NCBI RefSeq assembly: GCF_016741875.1
Contig: NZ_JAERRF010000002.1
Span: forward strand, 434,001 to 498,000
Direction: 5' to 3'
Source: Streptomyces coffeae
GTDB taxonomy: Bacteria; Actinomycetota; Actinomycetes; Streptomycetales; Streptomycetaceae
DNA: 64,000 bases
Position 1 is the stretch's first letter, and every line of letters starts with the position of its first letter. Position numbers and translations under genes: made by a program. Under the pieces are notes generated by a model. That model was not told the DNA's origin and searched no databases. It worked only from the letters and a program-made list of their open reading frames with translations. This document shows positions 45,922 through 56,212 of this stretch, in pieces.

Positions 45922-46533
45922 GTGAAGAGCTTCCGCATAATCGTTGGTTTGTCGGCAACGGCGGCCGCGGTGGTAGCCAGTACCACGGTGAGTGCACACG
46001 CCGGAGACACCTCGGCTGAAAGCGCTGCCCCGCCCAAGGCTGTGGTCACGCACAAGGCATGGCAGCAGAAGAAGTCCTCGTGGTGTGTGCCTGCCAGTGT
46101 GCAGCTCAGCCTGCAAACCTTCGGCACCCACGTGACGCAGGACTCGCTGGCCAAGCAGATGAAGACGAACAGCACCGGTACCAGCGCACAGTACGCCGTG
46201 CCCGTCTACAACTCCTACCTGAACAAGAAGGGCTACAAGCTCGCGAGGTCGCAGTCGCCGACCTCGGCGAAACTGATGGATCTGGTGTCGTACGAGGTCG
46301 GTGTGTTGCATCGGGCCGCGATGGTGGGTGTCAACCTCAAGCTGGCTTCCTGGGCCCACACGAGCACGAACATCAACCACGCGATCACCGTGCGCGGCTA
46401 CGACAAGAACAAGGGCACCTTCATCATCTGGGACCCCTCGCGCAACAGCTACGGCGGCACCCACACGGTCTCTGCCAAGAATCTCGCGACGGCCAGCAGG
46501 GGCAACGGCCTCTACTACGCCGTCAAGAACTAA
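45922..46533 (+). CDS. Secreted C39-like (papain-fold) peptidase domain protein
   Basis: A 203-aa exported protein. Signal peptide MKSFRIIVGLSATAAAVVAS with cleavage after SAHAG. The mature part has the C39 pattern: KKSSWCVPASVQLSLQTFG (candidate nucleophile Cys), INHAITVRGYDK (His) and FIIWDPSRNSYGG (Asp). Peptidase_C39_2 proteins cleave or bind peptides; some are bacteriocin-type processing domains. GTG 45922 follows GGAGA. It is the last intact gene of the island and stands alone. Confidence 0.83.
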   Translation: MKSFRIIVGLSATAAAVVASTTVSAHAGDTSAESAAPPKAVVTHKAWQQKKSSWCVPASVQLSLQTFGTHVTQDSLAKQMKTNSTGTSAQYAVPVYNSYLNKKGYKLARSQSPTSAKLMDLVSYEVGVLHRAAMVGVNLKLASWAHTSTNINHAITVRGYDKNKGTFIIWDPSRNSYGGTHTVSAKNLATASRGNGLYYAVKN

Positions 46534-47101
46534 CGCCTGGTCAGGGCGGCTTATCGCCGCGTAGCAGCGCCTCACCGTAGCGCCGCAGCCAGTCAGCGCC
46601 GCGGGATCCAGGGGCTCCCGACGCCGTACGAGTGCTCACTGGATCCCGTGGTCGGCGCCCGCTCCGGACGCGCCGCACCGGCAGTCCACCGGAGCGGGCG
46701 GCAGCCCACCCGCGGGGCGCCGCATCCTGCGGCGCCTGCGCGCACAAACGCCTCTCGTAGAACAGTTGGCTGCCGGACCGCCGCGGCTCCATCCAGGCAC
46801 AGCTTCGAGCAGCACCTGCTCCGCCTTGTCGGGGGAGTAGGTCAGTGCCGGGTCGCCTCCCGGTACAGGCGGTAGTGCTCGTCCTGGCCATCGGTGTCGC
46901 ACTGGTCGCAGGCCCATTCGTCCGGTACGTAGCCGTTCTAGGCTCAGGTTCAGCGCCCGTAACTGCCTGCGCGTGACCAGGCCGTCGGGACAGGCGCGCC
47001 GGTCATACTCCGGCAGGGTCGCGGTGCTGCGCGGCTCCCGCTTCACCTCGCGGCGGGGCCCCTTCCGGAGCCCCCATCGGGTTCCACCGGGCACACCAAA
47101 G
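46534..47101. other. Island edge with eroded coding sequence
   Basis: About 570 bases between the C39-like gene and operon 2 with no intact gene. Recognisable fragments of coding sequence are on the minus strand (see the pseudogene at 46842-47050). The remaining part (46541-46840) is GC-rich with no readable gene. No att-like direct repeat or tRNA was found by eye. Confidence 0.5.
46842..47050 (-). pseudogene. Frameshifted remnant of small Streptomyces island proteins
   Basis: One frame reads EYDRRACPDGLVTRRQLRAL, which resembles the PDGLxTRRQLRA core of RRQRL-motif zinc-binding proteins carried by Streptomyces mobile elements. It then fades, and from about 46938 another frame reads NGYVPDEWACDQCDTDGQDE and HYRLYREATRH up to a stop at 46842, with a C-x2-C. 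The two frames overlap at 46930-46940, so a frameshift or a junction of two gene ends is likely. Confidence 0.4.
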
Positions 47102-48152
<1,051 letters not shown>

Positions 48153-48160
<8 letters not shown>

Positions 48161-49172
48161 CGAGTTCGTCCTTCCAGAAGTGGCAGGCGCTGGCCCGGCC
48201 GGGTGCGACGGTGTCCGTCGCGTCCGGCACCTCGTACAGCGGCGGGCGTTCGGTGCGGCAGATGTCCTGAGCGCGCGGGCAGCGCGGGTGGAAGGGGCAG
48301 CCGGTGGGGACGGTGAGCAGGCTGGGCGGCAGGCCCTTGATCGCGTACAGCTCCTTGCCCTTGTGGTCCACACGGGGAATGGAGTCCAGCAGTCCGCGGG
48401 TGTACGGATGGGCCGGGCGCCGGTAGAGCTCCCGGACCGGCGCGGTCTCCACGATCCGGCCCGCGTACATCACCGCGATCTCGTCGGCGACGTCCGCGAC
48501 CACCCCGAGGTCATGGGTGATGAGGATCAGCCCCATCGCGTACTCGCGGCGCAGCTCGTCGAGCAGATCCATCACCTGGGCCTGGACGGTGACATCGAGT
48601 GCGGTGGTGGGTTCATCGGCGATGATCAGCTCCGGCTCCAGGGCGATCGCCATGGCGATCATGATGCGCTGGCGCATTCCGCCGGAGAACTGGTGCGGAT
48701 AGTCGTTCACCCGCGCCTTCGCCGCGGGGATGCGGACCCGGTCCATCAGCTCGACCGCCCGCGCCCGGGCGTCCTTGCGGGACATCCCGCGGTGCACCTC
48801 GTACATCTCGGCGAGCTGGGCGCCCACCGTCAGCACGGGGTTGAGGGCCGACAGCGCGTCCTGGAAGATCATCGCCATGGCGGCGCCGCGTACCGAGCGC
48901 CGCTCCCGCGGGCTCATGGTCAGCAGGTCCCGCCCGCGGAAGAGGACCTGGCCGCCGGTGACGAAGGCGGGCGGGGAGTCGAGGATGCCCATGACGGCCT
49001 GGGCGGTCACCGACTTGCCGGAGCCGGACTCGCCCAGCACGGCCAGCGTCCGGCCCGCGTCCACGCCGTAGCTGACCCCGCCGACGGCCTCGGCGACGCC
49101 GTCCCGGGTGCGGAATTCGACCCGGAGGTCGCGTACGTCCAGCAGGCGGGTCACGTCCGGCGCTTGGGTCAC
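48153..49172 (-). CDS. Oligopeptide ABC transporter ATPase, OppD type (operon 2)
   Basis: A 339-aa ATPase: Walker [12 protein letters not shown]-loop [17 protein letters not shown], signature FSGGMRQR, Walker [13 protein letters not shown], Cys-rich tail ([14 protein letters not shown]). GTG 49172 after GAGGAG sets the start, 59 bases after the permease stop; the open frame reaching 50063 upstream is the antiphase of the permease gene. Confidence 0.93.
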
Positions 49173-49231
49173 GTTGGGCTCCTCGGGGCGGTCGGCGGGC
49201 TCCTGACGTGTCGGCGATACGTCGGGGCTCC

Positions 49232-50254
49232 TCAGCGCAGCTTGGGGTCCAGGGCGTCGCGCACCGCGTCGCCGAGCATGATGAAGGCGAGGACGGTGAG
49301 GCTGAGCGCGCCCGCGGGCCACAGCAGCATGTGCGGGGCGTTGCGGATCTGGGAGGAGGCGGAGGAGATGTCGATCCCCCAGGAGACGGTGGGCGGTTTG
49401 AGCCCCACGCCGAGGAAGGACAGCGTCGCCTCCAGTGCGATGTAGGTGCCCAGGGCGATGGTCGCCACCACGATCACCGGGGCGACGGCGTTGGGCGCGA
49501 TATGGCGCAGCAGGGTCCGTCCGCTGCTCGCCCCCAGGGCGCGCGCCGCCTGTACGTAGTCGTGCTGTTTGACGGTGACCACCGAGCCGCGGGCGATCCG
49601 GGAGATCTGCGGCCAGCCCAGCAGCACGATGAAGCCGACCACCGGCCAGACCGAGCCGCTGGTGACGACGGACAGGAAGACCAGTCCGCCCAGCAGGATC
49701 GGGATGCCGAAGAAGACATCGGCGAGCCGGGAGAGCAGCGCGTCCCACCAGCCGCCGAAGAACCCGGCGAGCCCGCCCAGCACACTGCCGAGCAGGGCGG
49801 CCCCGGCGGTGGCGCAGATGCCGACGGTGATGGAGGCGCGGGCGCCGTAGACGGTGCGGGTGTAGACGTCGCGGCCCTGGAGGTCGTAGCCGAAGGGGTG
49901 ACCGGGCGCCGGGCCCTCCTGAGCCTTGGACAGATCGCCCTGGTAGGGATTGCCGTCGGCGATCAGCTGCGGCCAGATGGCGACGGTGACGAGGAAGAGG
50001 ATCACCAGCGCGGAGACGATGAAGACCGGGTTGCGGCGCAGATCGTGCCAGGCGTCGGACCACAGCCCGCGGCTGCTGCCGGGCAGGCCGCCGCCGGGGC
50101 GGAAGGGGCGGCGCCAGGGCAGCCGGCGCGGTGTCCGCGGGGGCCCGCCGCCCTGGAGGGTGTCGGCGCCGGAGGCGGCCACCGGCCCGCCGCCGCCCGC
50201 GGCCGGCGCGAGCGCCTCTGTCATGTCGAGGTGCGTCTCAAAGGGCTCAGGCAT
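49232..50254 (-). CDS. Oligopeptide ABC transporter permease, DppC type (operon 2)
   Basis: A 340-aa permease with a Pro/Gly-rich cytoplasmic N-terminus (residues 1-65), TM1 (PVFIVSALVILFLVTVAIWP), an extracytoplasmic loop with GYDLQGRDVYTRTVYGARAS, the coupling loop DYVQAARALGASSGRTLLRH and the end GDAVRDALDPKLR. ATG 50254 overlaps the DppB stop by eight bases. Confidence 0.93.
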   Translation of the reverse strand: MPEPFETHLDMTEALAPAAGGGGPVAASGADTLQGGGPPRTPRRLPWRRPFRPGGGLPGSSRGLWSDAWHDLRRNPVFIVSALVILFLVTVAIWPQLIADGNPYQGDLSKAQEGPAPGHPFGYDLQGRDVYTRTVYGARASITVGICATAGAALLGSVLGGLAGFFGGWWDALLSRLADVFFGIPILLGGLVFLSVVTSGSVWPVVGFIVLLGWPQISRIARGSVVTVKQHDYVQAARALGASSGRTLLRHIAPNAVAPVIVVATIALGTYIALEATLSFLGVGLKPPTVSWGIDISSASSQIRNAPHMLLWPAGALSLTVLAFIMLGDAVRDALDPKLR

Positions 50255-51170
50255 AGCGGATCCTCGGGTCGAGCACGGCGTAGAGGAGGTCGACAAGGAG
50301 GTTGGCGAGCAGGAAGACGATCACCAGGATGGTGACGAAGCCGACCACGGTCGGTGAGTTCTGGCGCAGGATGCCCTGGTAGAGCTGGTAGCCCACACCG
50401 TGGATGTTGAAGATCCGCTCGGTGACGATGGCCCCGCCCATCAGCGCGCCGATGTCGATGCCGAGGAAGGTCACCACCGGGATCAGCGAGTTGCGCAGCA
50501 GATGGCGGGTGACGATCCGGTGTCGTGGCAACCCCTTGGCAACGGCGGTGCGTACGTAGTCGGCGCGGGCGTTCTCCACCACGGAGGTGCGGGTGAGCCG
50601 GGTGGTGTACGCGAGCGAGACCAGCCCCAGCACCACACCGGGCAGCAGCAGTTGGGTGAACGGCGCCTCCGGCGAGACCGACGGCGGGGCCAGCCCCCAT
50701 CGCACCCCGACCAGAAACTGGAGCACGGTGCCGCTGACGAAGGTCGGGATGGCGACCACGACCAGGGTGAGCAGCAGGACCGAGGTGTCCAGGCCCCGGC
50801 CGCGGCGCAGTCCGCTGAGGACGCCGAGGGTGACACCGAGCGCCATCTCGAAGACGACGGCCACCACGGTCAGCCGCAGGGTGACCGGAAAGGCTCCGGT
50901 CATCAGCTCGGTGACCGGCTGTCCGTTGAAGGCGGTGCCGAAGTCCCCGCTGAACACCTGCCCCATGTAGTGGACGTACTGGCTCCACAGCGGCTCGTCG
51001 AGGTAGAGGTCCTTGCGGATGCGGGCGGCGGTGGCCGGGTCGGGGGCCTTGTCGCCGAAGAGCGCGGCCACCGGGTCGCCGAGCGCGTAGACCATGAAGA
51101 AGATCAGGAAGGTACTGCCGATGAACACCGGGATCATCTGCAACAGCCGCCGGAGCACATAGCGGCCCAT
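50247..51170 (-). CDS. Oligopeptide ABC transporter permease, DppB type (operon 2)
   Basis: A 307-aa permease starting MGRYVLRRLLQMIPVFIGST, with the coupling loop DYVRTAVAKGLPRHRIVTRH and the end LLYAVLDPRIRYA. ATG 51170 lies two bases after the binding-protein stop with no Shine-Dalgarno of its own, so it depends on translation of the upstream gene. Operon 3 has a 153-base gap with a stem-loop at the same place. Confidence 0.93.
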   Translation of the reverse strand: MGRYVLRRLLQMIPVFIGSTFLIFFMVYALGDPVAALFGDKAPDPATAARIRKDLYLDEPLWSQYVHYMGQVFSGDFGTAFNGQPVTELMTGAFPVTLRLTVVAVVFEMALGVTLGVLSGLRRGRGLDTSVLLLTLVVVAIPTFVSGTVLQFLVGVRWGLAPPSVSPEAPFTQLLLPGVVLGLVSLAYTTRLTRTSVVENARADYVRTAVAKGLPRHRIVTRHLLRNSLIPVVTFLGIDIGALMGGAIVTERIFNIHGVGYQLYQGILRQNSPTVVGFVTILVIVFLLANLLVDLLYAVLDPRIRYA

Positions 51171-51172
51171 GG

Positions 51173-52822
51173 TCAGCTGACCTTGATCTGGTGGTAGACC
51201 GGGACGCTGAACTGGTTGAGGGCCACATCGCTCAGCCGCTCCGAGTAGCCCGCGCTGCCGTTCTGGTACCACAGCGGGATGGCGGGCATCTGCTCGGCGA
51301 GGATCTTCTCCGCGTCCTGGAAGGAGCTGATGGCCGCGCCGGTGGCGGAGGCGGCGTTGGCCTGGTTGACCAGCTTGTCGAAGGCGGTGTCGCTCCAGTG
51401 GCCGTCGTTGGAGGAGGCGCCGGTGTAGTACAGCGGCTGGAGGAAGTTCTGGATCAGCGGGTAGTCCATCTGCCAGCCCGCGCGGAACGGCCCGGTCATC
51501 TGCTTCCCGGCCATCTTGTTGCGGTAGTCCGCGAAGGTGCCGACCGGCTTGCCGACACACGCCCGGTCGCTGTGGAGCGTGCTGTTGATGCTGTTGCAGA
51601 TCGCGTCGATCCAGTCCTTGTGCGAGCCGGTGTCCGCGTTGTACGTGATGGTCATCCGGCCGCCGGGCAGCCCGCCCGCCGCCTCGATCAGCTTGCGGGC
51701 CCGCTTCGGGTCGTAGGTGCAGGCGTCACCGCACAGCCCCGGCCGGTAGCCGCCCTCGCGCCGCAGCACCGGTGAGGTCCAGTCGGTGGCGGGGGTACGG
51801 GTGTTGCGGAAGATCCGTTCGGTGATCTGCTTGCGGTTGATGGCCATCGAGATGCCACGGCGCAGCTTCGCCTTGGCGGGGCCGCGCCAGGCGCTGTCGT
51901 ACATAGGGAAGGTGAGGGTCTGGATGATCCCGGCGGGCTGGTTGATGTAGCGGTTGCCGAGGTCGTTGCGGACGAACTTCAGCTGCTGCGCGGGGACATC
52001 GTCCACCAGGTCGAGATTGCCCGCCTGGAGATCGGTGTAGGCGGTGTTGGAGTCGGTGTAGACCCGCAGGTCCACGCCCTTGTTCCGGGCCTTGTCGGGG
52101 CCGGAGTAGCCGTCCCAGGCGCGCAGCTTCATCACCGCGCCCTTGCTGTAGGACGCCACCGTGTAGGGGCCGTTGCCGACGGGACGCTTCAGCCAGGCGG
52201 CGTGGTGGGTGAAGAACGCCCGGGGCAGCGGTACATAGGCGTTGTAGCCGAGCGTCGTGGGCCAGGTGGAGAACTTCTGGGTGAGCCGGACGGTGAAGGT
52301 GCGGTCGTTCTTGACCCGCAGCCCGGAGAGGGTTTTCGCGGTCGGGGAGCCGGAGGCGGGGTGGACCTTGTCGTACCCCTCGATGTACTCGAAGAAGTAG
52401 GCGTTGCGCTGCTTGTTGTCGAGCAGGGCGCCGTAGTTCCACGCGTCCACGAAGGACCGGGCGGTCACCTTCTCGCCGTTGGCGAAGCGCCGGCCCGCCT
52501 TGATGGTGACGGTGTAGTTGCGCTGGTCGGAGGTAGTGATCTGGTCCGCGAGCGCGTCCTTGGCCGCACCGGTCCTCGGGTCGTACGTCTTGAGCCCGCG
52601 GAAGATCATGTCCAGCACCTTGCCGCCCTGGACCTCATTGGTGTTCGCCGGTTCCAGGGGGCCCGGCGGATCGCCCCAGGAGGAGCGGACGATGCCCGAG
52701 CCGGAGCCGCTGTCCCCGCCGCCGCAGCCCGTGGCGGTCAGCGCGACCACGCCCACGAGGGCCGCCGCGCATCCGGCGCCCAGCGTGCGACGGGTACGCC
52801 TACGGTGCGATGCGGTGCGCAT
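51173..52822 (-). CDS. Oligopeptide-binding lipoprotein (operon 2)
   Basis: A 549-aa SBP_bac_5 lipoprotein. Signal peptide with Arg-rich start (RRRTRRTLGAGCAAALVGVV), lipobox ending TATGC near residue 33. The mature protein begins with PGPLEPANTNEVQGGKVLDM and contains TVTIKAGRRFANGEKVTARS and FVDAWNYGALL. It is clearly paralogous to the operon 3 protein and distant from that of operon 1. ATG 52822 follows GGGAGG. Confidence 0.93.
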   Translation of the reverse strand: MRTASHRRRTRRTLGAGCAAALVGVVALTATGCGGGDSGSGSGIVRSSWGDPPGPLEPANTNEVQGGKVLDMIFRGLKTYDPRTGAAKDALADQITTSDQRNYTVTIKAGRRFANGEKVTARSFVDAWNYGALLDNKQRNAYFFEYIEGYDKVHPASGSPTAKTLSGLRVKNDRTFTVRLTQKFSTWPTTLGYNAYVPLPRAFFTHHAAWLKRPVGNGPYTVASYSKGAVMKLRAWDGYSGPDKARNKGVDLRVYTDSNTAYTDLQAGNLDLVDDVPAQQLKFVRNDLGNRYINQPAGIIQTLTFPMYDSAWRGPAKAKLRRGISMAINRKQITERIFRNTRTPATDWTSPVLRREGGYRPGLCGDACTYDPKRARKLIEAAGGLPGGRMTITYNADTGSHKDWIDAICNSINSTLHSDRACVGKPVGTFADYRNKMAGKQMTGPFRAGWQMDYPLIQNFLQPLYYTGASSNDGHWSDTAFDKLVNQANAASATGAAISSFQDAEKILAEQMPAIPLWYQNGSAGYSERLSDVALNQFSVPVYHQIKVS

Positions 52823-52961
52823 GGCGCCTCCCGAGGATCCGGTCCAAGATCCGCCTTAGGCCCCTATGACATCCCGGGGCCGGGCGGCCCGCACCTCCAC
52901 CGCGGCTGTCCGTGGCACCGCCCGGGAACCGGCGGGGCGGGGACGTCATCCGGACGACGCA

Positions 52962-53003
52962 ACGAGGGCGCCCGGACCGTGTCGACGGTCCGGGCGCCCT
53001 CGT
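52962..53003 (-). terminator. 19-bp hairpin at the end of operon 3
   Basis: Arms 52962-52980 and 52985-53003 pair perfectly around GTCG, 20 bases after the stop of the last gene of operon 3. It insulates operon 3 from operon 2, whose own start lies 140 bases further on. Confidence 0.88.
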
Positions 53004-53023
53004 GCGGTGTCGCTCAGCGCGGA

Positions 53024-54187
53024 TCAGGCGTGCACGACGTCCTTCTCCTCCGCGAAGTGGCAGGCCGACTCATGGGCGGCCGGGGTGTCACTGCCCGCGA
53101 ACCGCTCCGGGACGGCGAGCAGCGGCACCTCCTTGGCGCACTTGTCCTCCGCCTTCCAGCAGCGGGTGCGGAAGCGGCAGCCGGAGGGCGGATTGGCCGG
53201 GGAGGGCACATCGCCCGCGAGGATGATCCGCTCCCGGCCCTCGCGCGACTCCGGGTCCGGGACCGGGACCGCCGACAGCAGCGCCTGGGTGTAGGGGTGC
53301 GTCGGGTGGTCGTAGATCTCGGTGTCGCTGCCGATCTCGGCCATCTTGCCCAGGTACATCACACCGACCCGGTCGGAGATGTGCCGGACGATGGACAGGT
53401 CGTGCGCGATGAAGATGTAGGACAGGTTGAACTCGTCCTGGAGTTTCTCCATCAGGTTGATCACCTGCGCCTGCACCGAGACGTCCAGCGCCGAGACCGG
53501 CTCGTCGCAGATGATGACCTCGGGGTTGAGCGCGAGACCGCGCGCGATCCCGATGCGCTGCCGCTGACCGCCGGAGAACTGGTGCGGATAGCGGTTGATG
53601 TACTCCGGGTTGAGGCCCACGACGTCCAGCAGCTCCTGGACCCGGCGTCGCCGGTCGCCCTTGGGCGCGACCTCCGGGTGGATCTCGTACGGCTCGCCGA
53701 TGATGTCGCCCACCGTCATCCGGGGGTTGAGCGAGGTGTACGGGTCCTGGAAGACCATCTGGATGTTGCGCCGGACGGCCCGCAGCGCACGGCCGGACAG
53801 CTTGGTGATGTCCTGGCCCTTGAAGAAGACCTCACCGGCGGTGGCGGTCTCCAGGGTCATCAGCAGCTTGGCGACGGTGGACTTGCCACAGCCGGACTCG
53901 CCCACGATGCCCAGGGTCTCGCCCTGGTAGAGGTCGAAGGAGATCCCGTCGACCGCCTTGACCGCGCCGATCTGCCGCTTGAACAGGATGCCCTGGGTCA
54001 GCGGGAAGTGCTTGACCAGATTGCGCACCTGGAGGATCGGCTCACCGCGCTCGACGGGCGCCTCGATGGCCTCCACGGCCGCCTCTTCGGTGACCGCGTC
54101 GACCGTGTCCACCTCCGTGACATTGGGGGTGGCGTCCTGGACGTCGTCGGACCGGTCCACGGCCGCGTCCTTCTTGATGTCAGCCAT
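53024..54187 (-). CDS. Oligopeptide ABC transporter ATPase, OppF type (operon 3)
   Basis: A 387-aa ATPase: a 45-residue acidic N-terminal extension ([20 protein letters not shown]), Walker [11 protein letters not shown], signature FSGGQRQR, Walker [13 protein letters not shown], and the Cys-rich tail ([15 protein letters not shown]). ATG 54187 follows AAGGAGA and overlaps the OppD stop by eight bases, the same overlap as in operon 2. Confidence 0.93.
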   Translation of the reverse strand: MADIKKDAAVDRSDDVQDATPNVTEVDTVDAVTEEAAVEAIEAPVERGEPILQVRNLVKHFPLTQGILFKRQIGAVKAVDGISFDLYQGETLGIVGESGCGKSTVAKLLMTLETATAGEVFFKGQDITKLSGRALRAVRRNIQMVFQDPYTSLNPRMTVGDIIGEPYEIHPEVAPKGDRRRRVQELLDVVGLNPEYINRYPHQFSGGQRQRIGIARGLALNPEVIICDEPVSALDVSVQAQVINLMEKLQDEFNLSYIFIAHDLSIVRHISDRVGVMYLGKMAEIGSDTEIYDHPTHPYTQALLSAVPVPDPESREGRERIILAGDVPSPANPPSGCRFRTRCWKAEDKCAKEVPLLAVPERFAGSDTPAAHESACHFAEEKDVVHA

Positions 54188-55238
54188 GGATGGTCTCCTT
54201 CCAGAAGTGGCACGCGCTGCCGCGCCCCGGCAGTTCCGTGCCGTCCTGCTCGGTGACCGGGTCCAGCGCCGGGATCTCGGTGGTGCAGATGTCCTGCGCC
54301 TTGGGGCAGCGCGGGTTGAAGGCACAGCCCGAGGGGATCTTGAGCAGATTGGGCGGCAGACCCTTGATCGCGTAGAGCTCCTGGCCCTTGCGGTCCAGCC
54401 GCGGGATGGAGTCCAGCAGGCCCCGGGTGTAGGGGTGGGCCGGGCGCTTGTAGAGCTCGTGCACCGGCGCGGTCTCCACGATACGGCCCGCGTACATCAC
54501 CGCGATCTTGTCGGCGACGTCCGCCACCACACCCAGGTCATGGGTGATGAGGATCAGACCCATGTTGTACTCGCGCTGGAGCTCGGCGAGCAGATCCATC
54601 ACCTGGGCCTGGACGGTGACGTCCAGGGCGGTGGTGGGCTCGTCGGCGATGATCAGGTCCGGCTCCAGGGCCAGCGCCATGGCGATCATGATGCGCTGGC
54701 GCATACCGCCGGAGAACTGGTGCGGATAGTCGCCCACCCGCTCCTTCGCCGCCGGGATACGGACCCGGTCCATCAGCTCGATGGCCTTGGCCTTGGCCTC
54801 CTTCTTGGACAGGCCCTGGTGGACGCGGTACATCTCGCCCAGCTGGTAGCCCACGGAGAGCACCGGGTTGAGCGCCGAGAGCGCGTCCTGGAAGATCATG
54901 GCGATCTTCCGGCCGCGGATCTTCCGGCGCTCCTCGTTGGACATGGTGAGCATGTCCTCGCCGCGGTACAGGATCTGGCCCTGCGGGATCTTCCCGGGCG
55001 GCATGTCGAGGATGCCCATGATGGCCTGGGCGGTCACCGACTTGCCGGAGCCGGACTCGCCGAGCACGGCGAGCGTCTCACCGGCGCGGACGCTGTAGTT
55101 GACACCGTTGACGGCCTTGGCCAGGCCCTCCCGGGTGTGGAACTCCACATGCAGATCGCGGACTTCCAGCAGCGGGGTGCCGTCGTCGCCCTCGCCCGTG
55201 CGGGCGGTGGCGCTCGTGGTCTTCTCGATGGTGGTCAC
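54180..55238 (-). CDS. Oligopeptide ABC transporter ATPase, OppD type (operon 3)
   Basis: A 352-aa ATPase: Walker [12 protein letters not shown]-loop [17 protein letters not shown], signature FSGGMRQR, Walker [13 protein letters not shown], Cys-rich tail ([14 protein letters not shown]). GTG 55238 follows GAGGAGG. It begins 11 bases after the permease stop. Confidence 0.94.
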   Translation of the reverse strand: MTTIEKTTSATARTGEGDDGTPLLEVRDLHVEFHTREGLAKAVNGVNYSVRAGETLAVLGESGSGKSVTAQAIMGILDMPPGKIPQGQILYRGEDMLTMSNEERRKIRGRKIAMIFQDALSALNPVLSVGYQLGEMYRVHQGLSKKEAKAKAIELMDRVRIPAAKERVGDYPHQFSGGMRQRIMIAMALALEPDLIIADEPTTALDVTVQAQVMDLLAELQREYNMGLILITHDLGVVADVADKIAVMYAGRIVETAPVHELYKRPAHPYTRGLLDSIPRLDRKGQELYAIKGLPPNLLKIPSGCAFNPRCPKAQDICTTEIPALDPVTEQDGTELPGRGSACHFWKETIHG

Positions 55239-55249
55239 GTACGCCCTCC

Positions 55250-56212
55250 TCAGCGCAGCTTGGGGTCGAGGGCGTCGCGCACCGCGTCGCCGAGCGTGAT
55301 GAATGCGAACACGGTCAGGCTCAGCATCCCGGCCGGGAAGAGCATCACGTGCGGGTTGTCACGGATGGCGTCCTTGGCCGACGAGATGTCGATGCCCCAC
55401 GAGATCGTCGGGTCGGCGAGGCCGAGACCCAGGTACGACAGCGTGGCCTCGGCGGAGATGTAGGCGCCGAGCGAGATGGTCGCGACCACGATGGTGGGCG
55501 CGAGGGCGTTGGGCAGGACGTGCCGGAACAGGATCCGGGTGGTGCCCGCGCCGAGCGCACGCGCCGCGGTGACGTAGTCCGCCTGCTTGGCCGTGATCAC
55601 CGAACTGCGCATCACCCGGGCGATGGTGGTCCAGCCCAGGAAGGCCAGTGCCGCGATCACCACGTACACCTTGCGCTCGGTGAACGCGTTCAGCACGACC
55701 ATCGAGCCGAGCAGGAACGGCAGACCGAAGAAGATGTCCACGATGCGGGAGACGATCGAGTCGATCCAGCCGCCGAAGTACCCGGCCAGCATGCCCAGCA
55801 GACCACCGAAGAGGGTGACTGCCGCCGTCACGCCGACACCGACCATGATGGAGGCGCGGGTGCCGTAGATGACCCGGGCGTAGATGGAACGGCCCTGCAC
55901 GTCGTAGCCGAACCAGTCGGCCTGGAAGAAGTGCGACAGCTCCGGCTTGGTCAGGAAGTGGTTGGTCAGATCGCCGTCCCGCGGGTCGGCACCGGTGAAG
56001 AGACCGGGGAACGCCGCGATGGTCAGCAGCAGGACCAGCAGTACCGCGGAGACCCAGAACAGCGGCCGGTGGCGCAGCTCGTACCAGGCGTCGCCCCACA
56101 GCGAGCGAGGCTTGCCGGGACCGGAGCCCTTCGAGGGGCCCTTGGCCGCCGCCAGTTCGGCGTTGGAAGCCTGGTGGCCGGGAACGAGTGTCGTGTCTGT
56201 CAGCTCAGACAT
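55250..56212 (-). CDS. Oligopeptide ABC transporter permease, DppC type (operon 3)
   Basis: A 320-aa permease: TM1 LFWVSAVLLVLLLTIAAFPG, loop with GYDVQGRSIYARVIYGTRAS, coupling loop DYVTAARALGAGTTRILFRH and end GDAVRDALDPKLR, identical to the end of the operon 2 subunit. ATG 56212 overlaps the DppB stop by eight bases. Confidence 0.94.
   Translation of the reverse strand: MSELTDTTLVPGHQASNAELAAAKGPSKGSGPGKPRSLWGDAWYELRHRPLFWVSAVLLVLLLTIAAFPGLFTGADPRDGDLTNHFLTKPELSHFFQADWFGYDVQGRSIYARVIYGTRASIMVGVGVTAAVTLFGGLLGMLAGYFGGWIDSIVSRIVDIFFGLPFLLGSMVVLNAFTERKVYVVIAALAFLGWTTIARVMRSSVITAKQADYVTAARALGAGTTRILFRHVLPNALAPTIVVATISLGAYISAEATLSYLGLGLADPTISWGIDISSAKDAIRDNPHVMLFPAGMLSLTVFAFITLGDAVRDALDPKLR

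Noticed and set aside
38880..47101. Complete integrative element or prophage
   Set aside because: No integrase, excisionase, replication, transfer or phage structural gene and no flanking tRNA or att repeat was seen.
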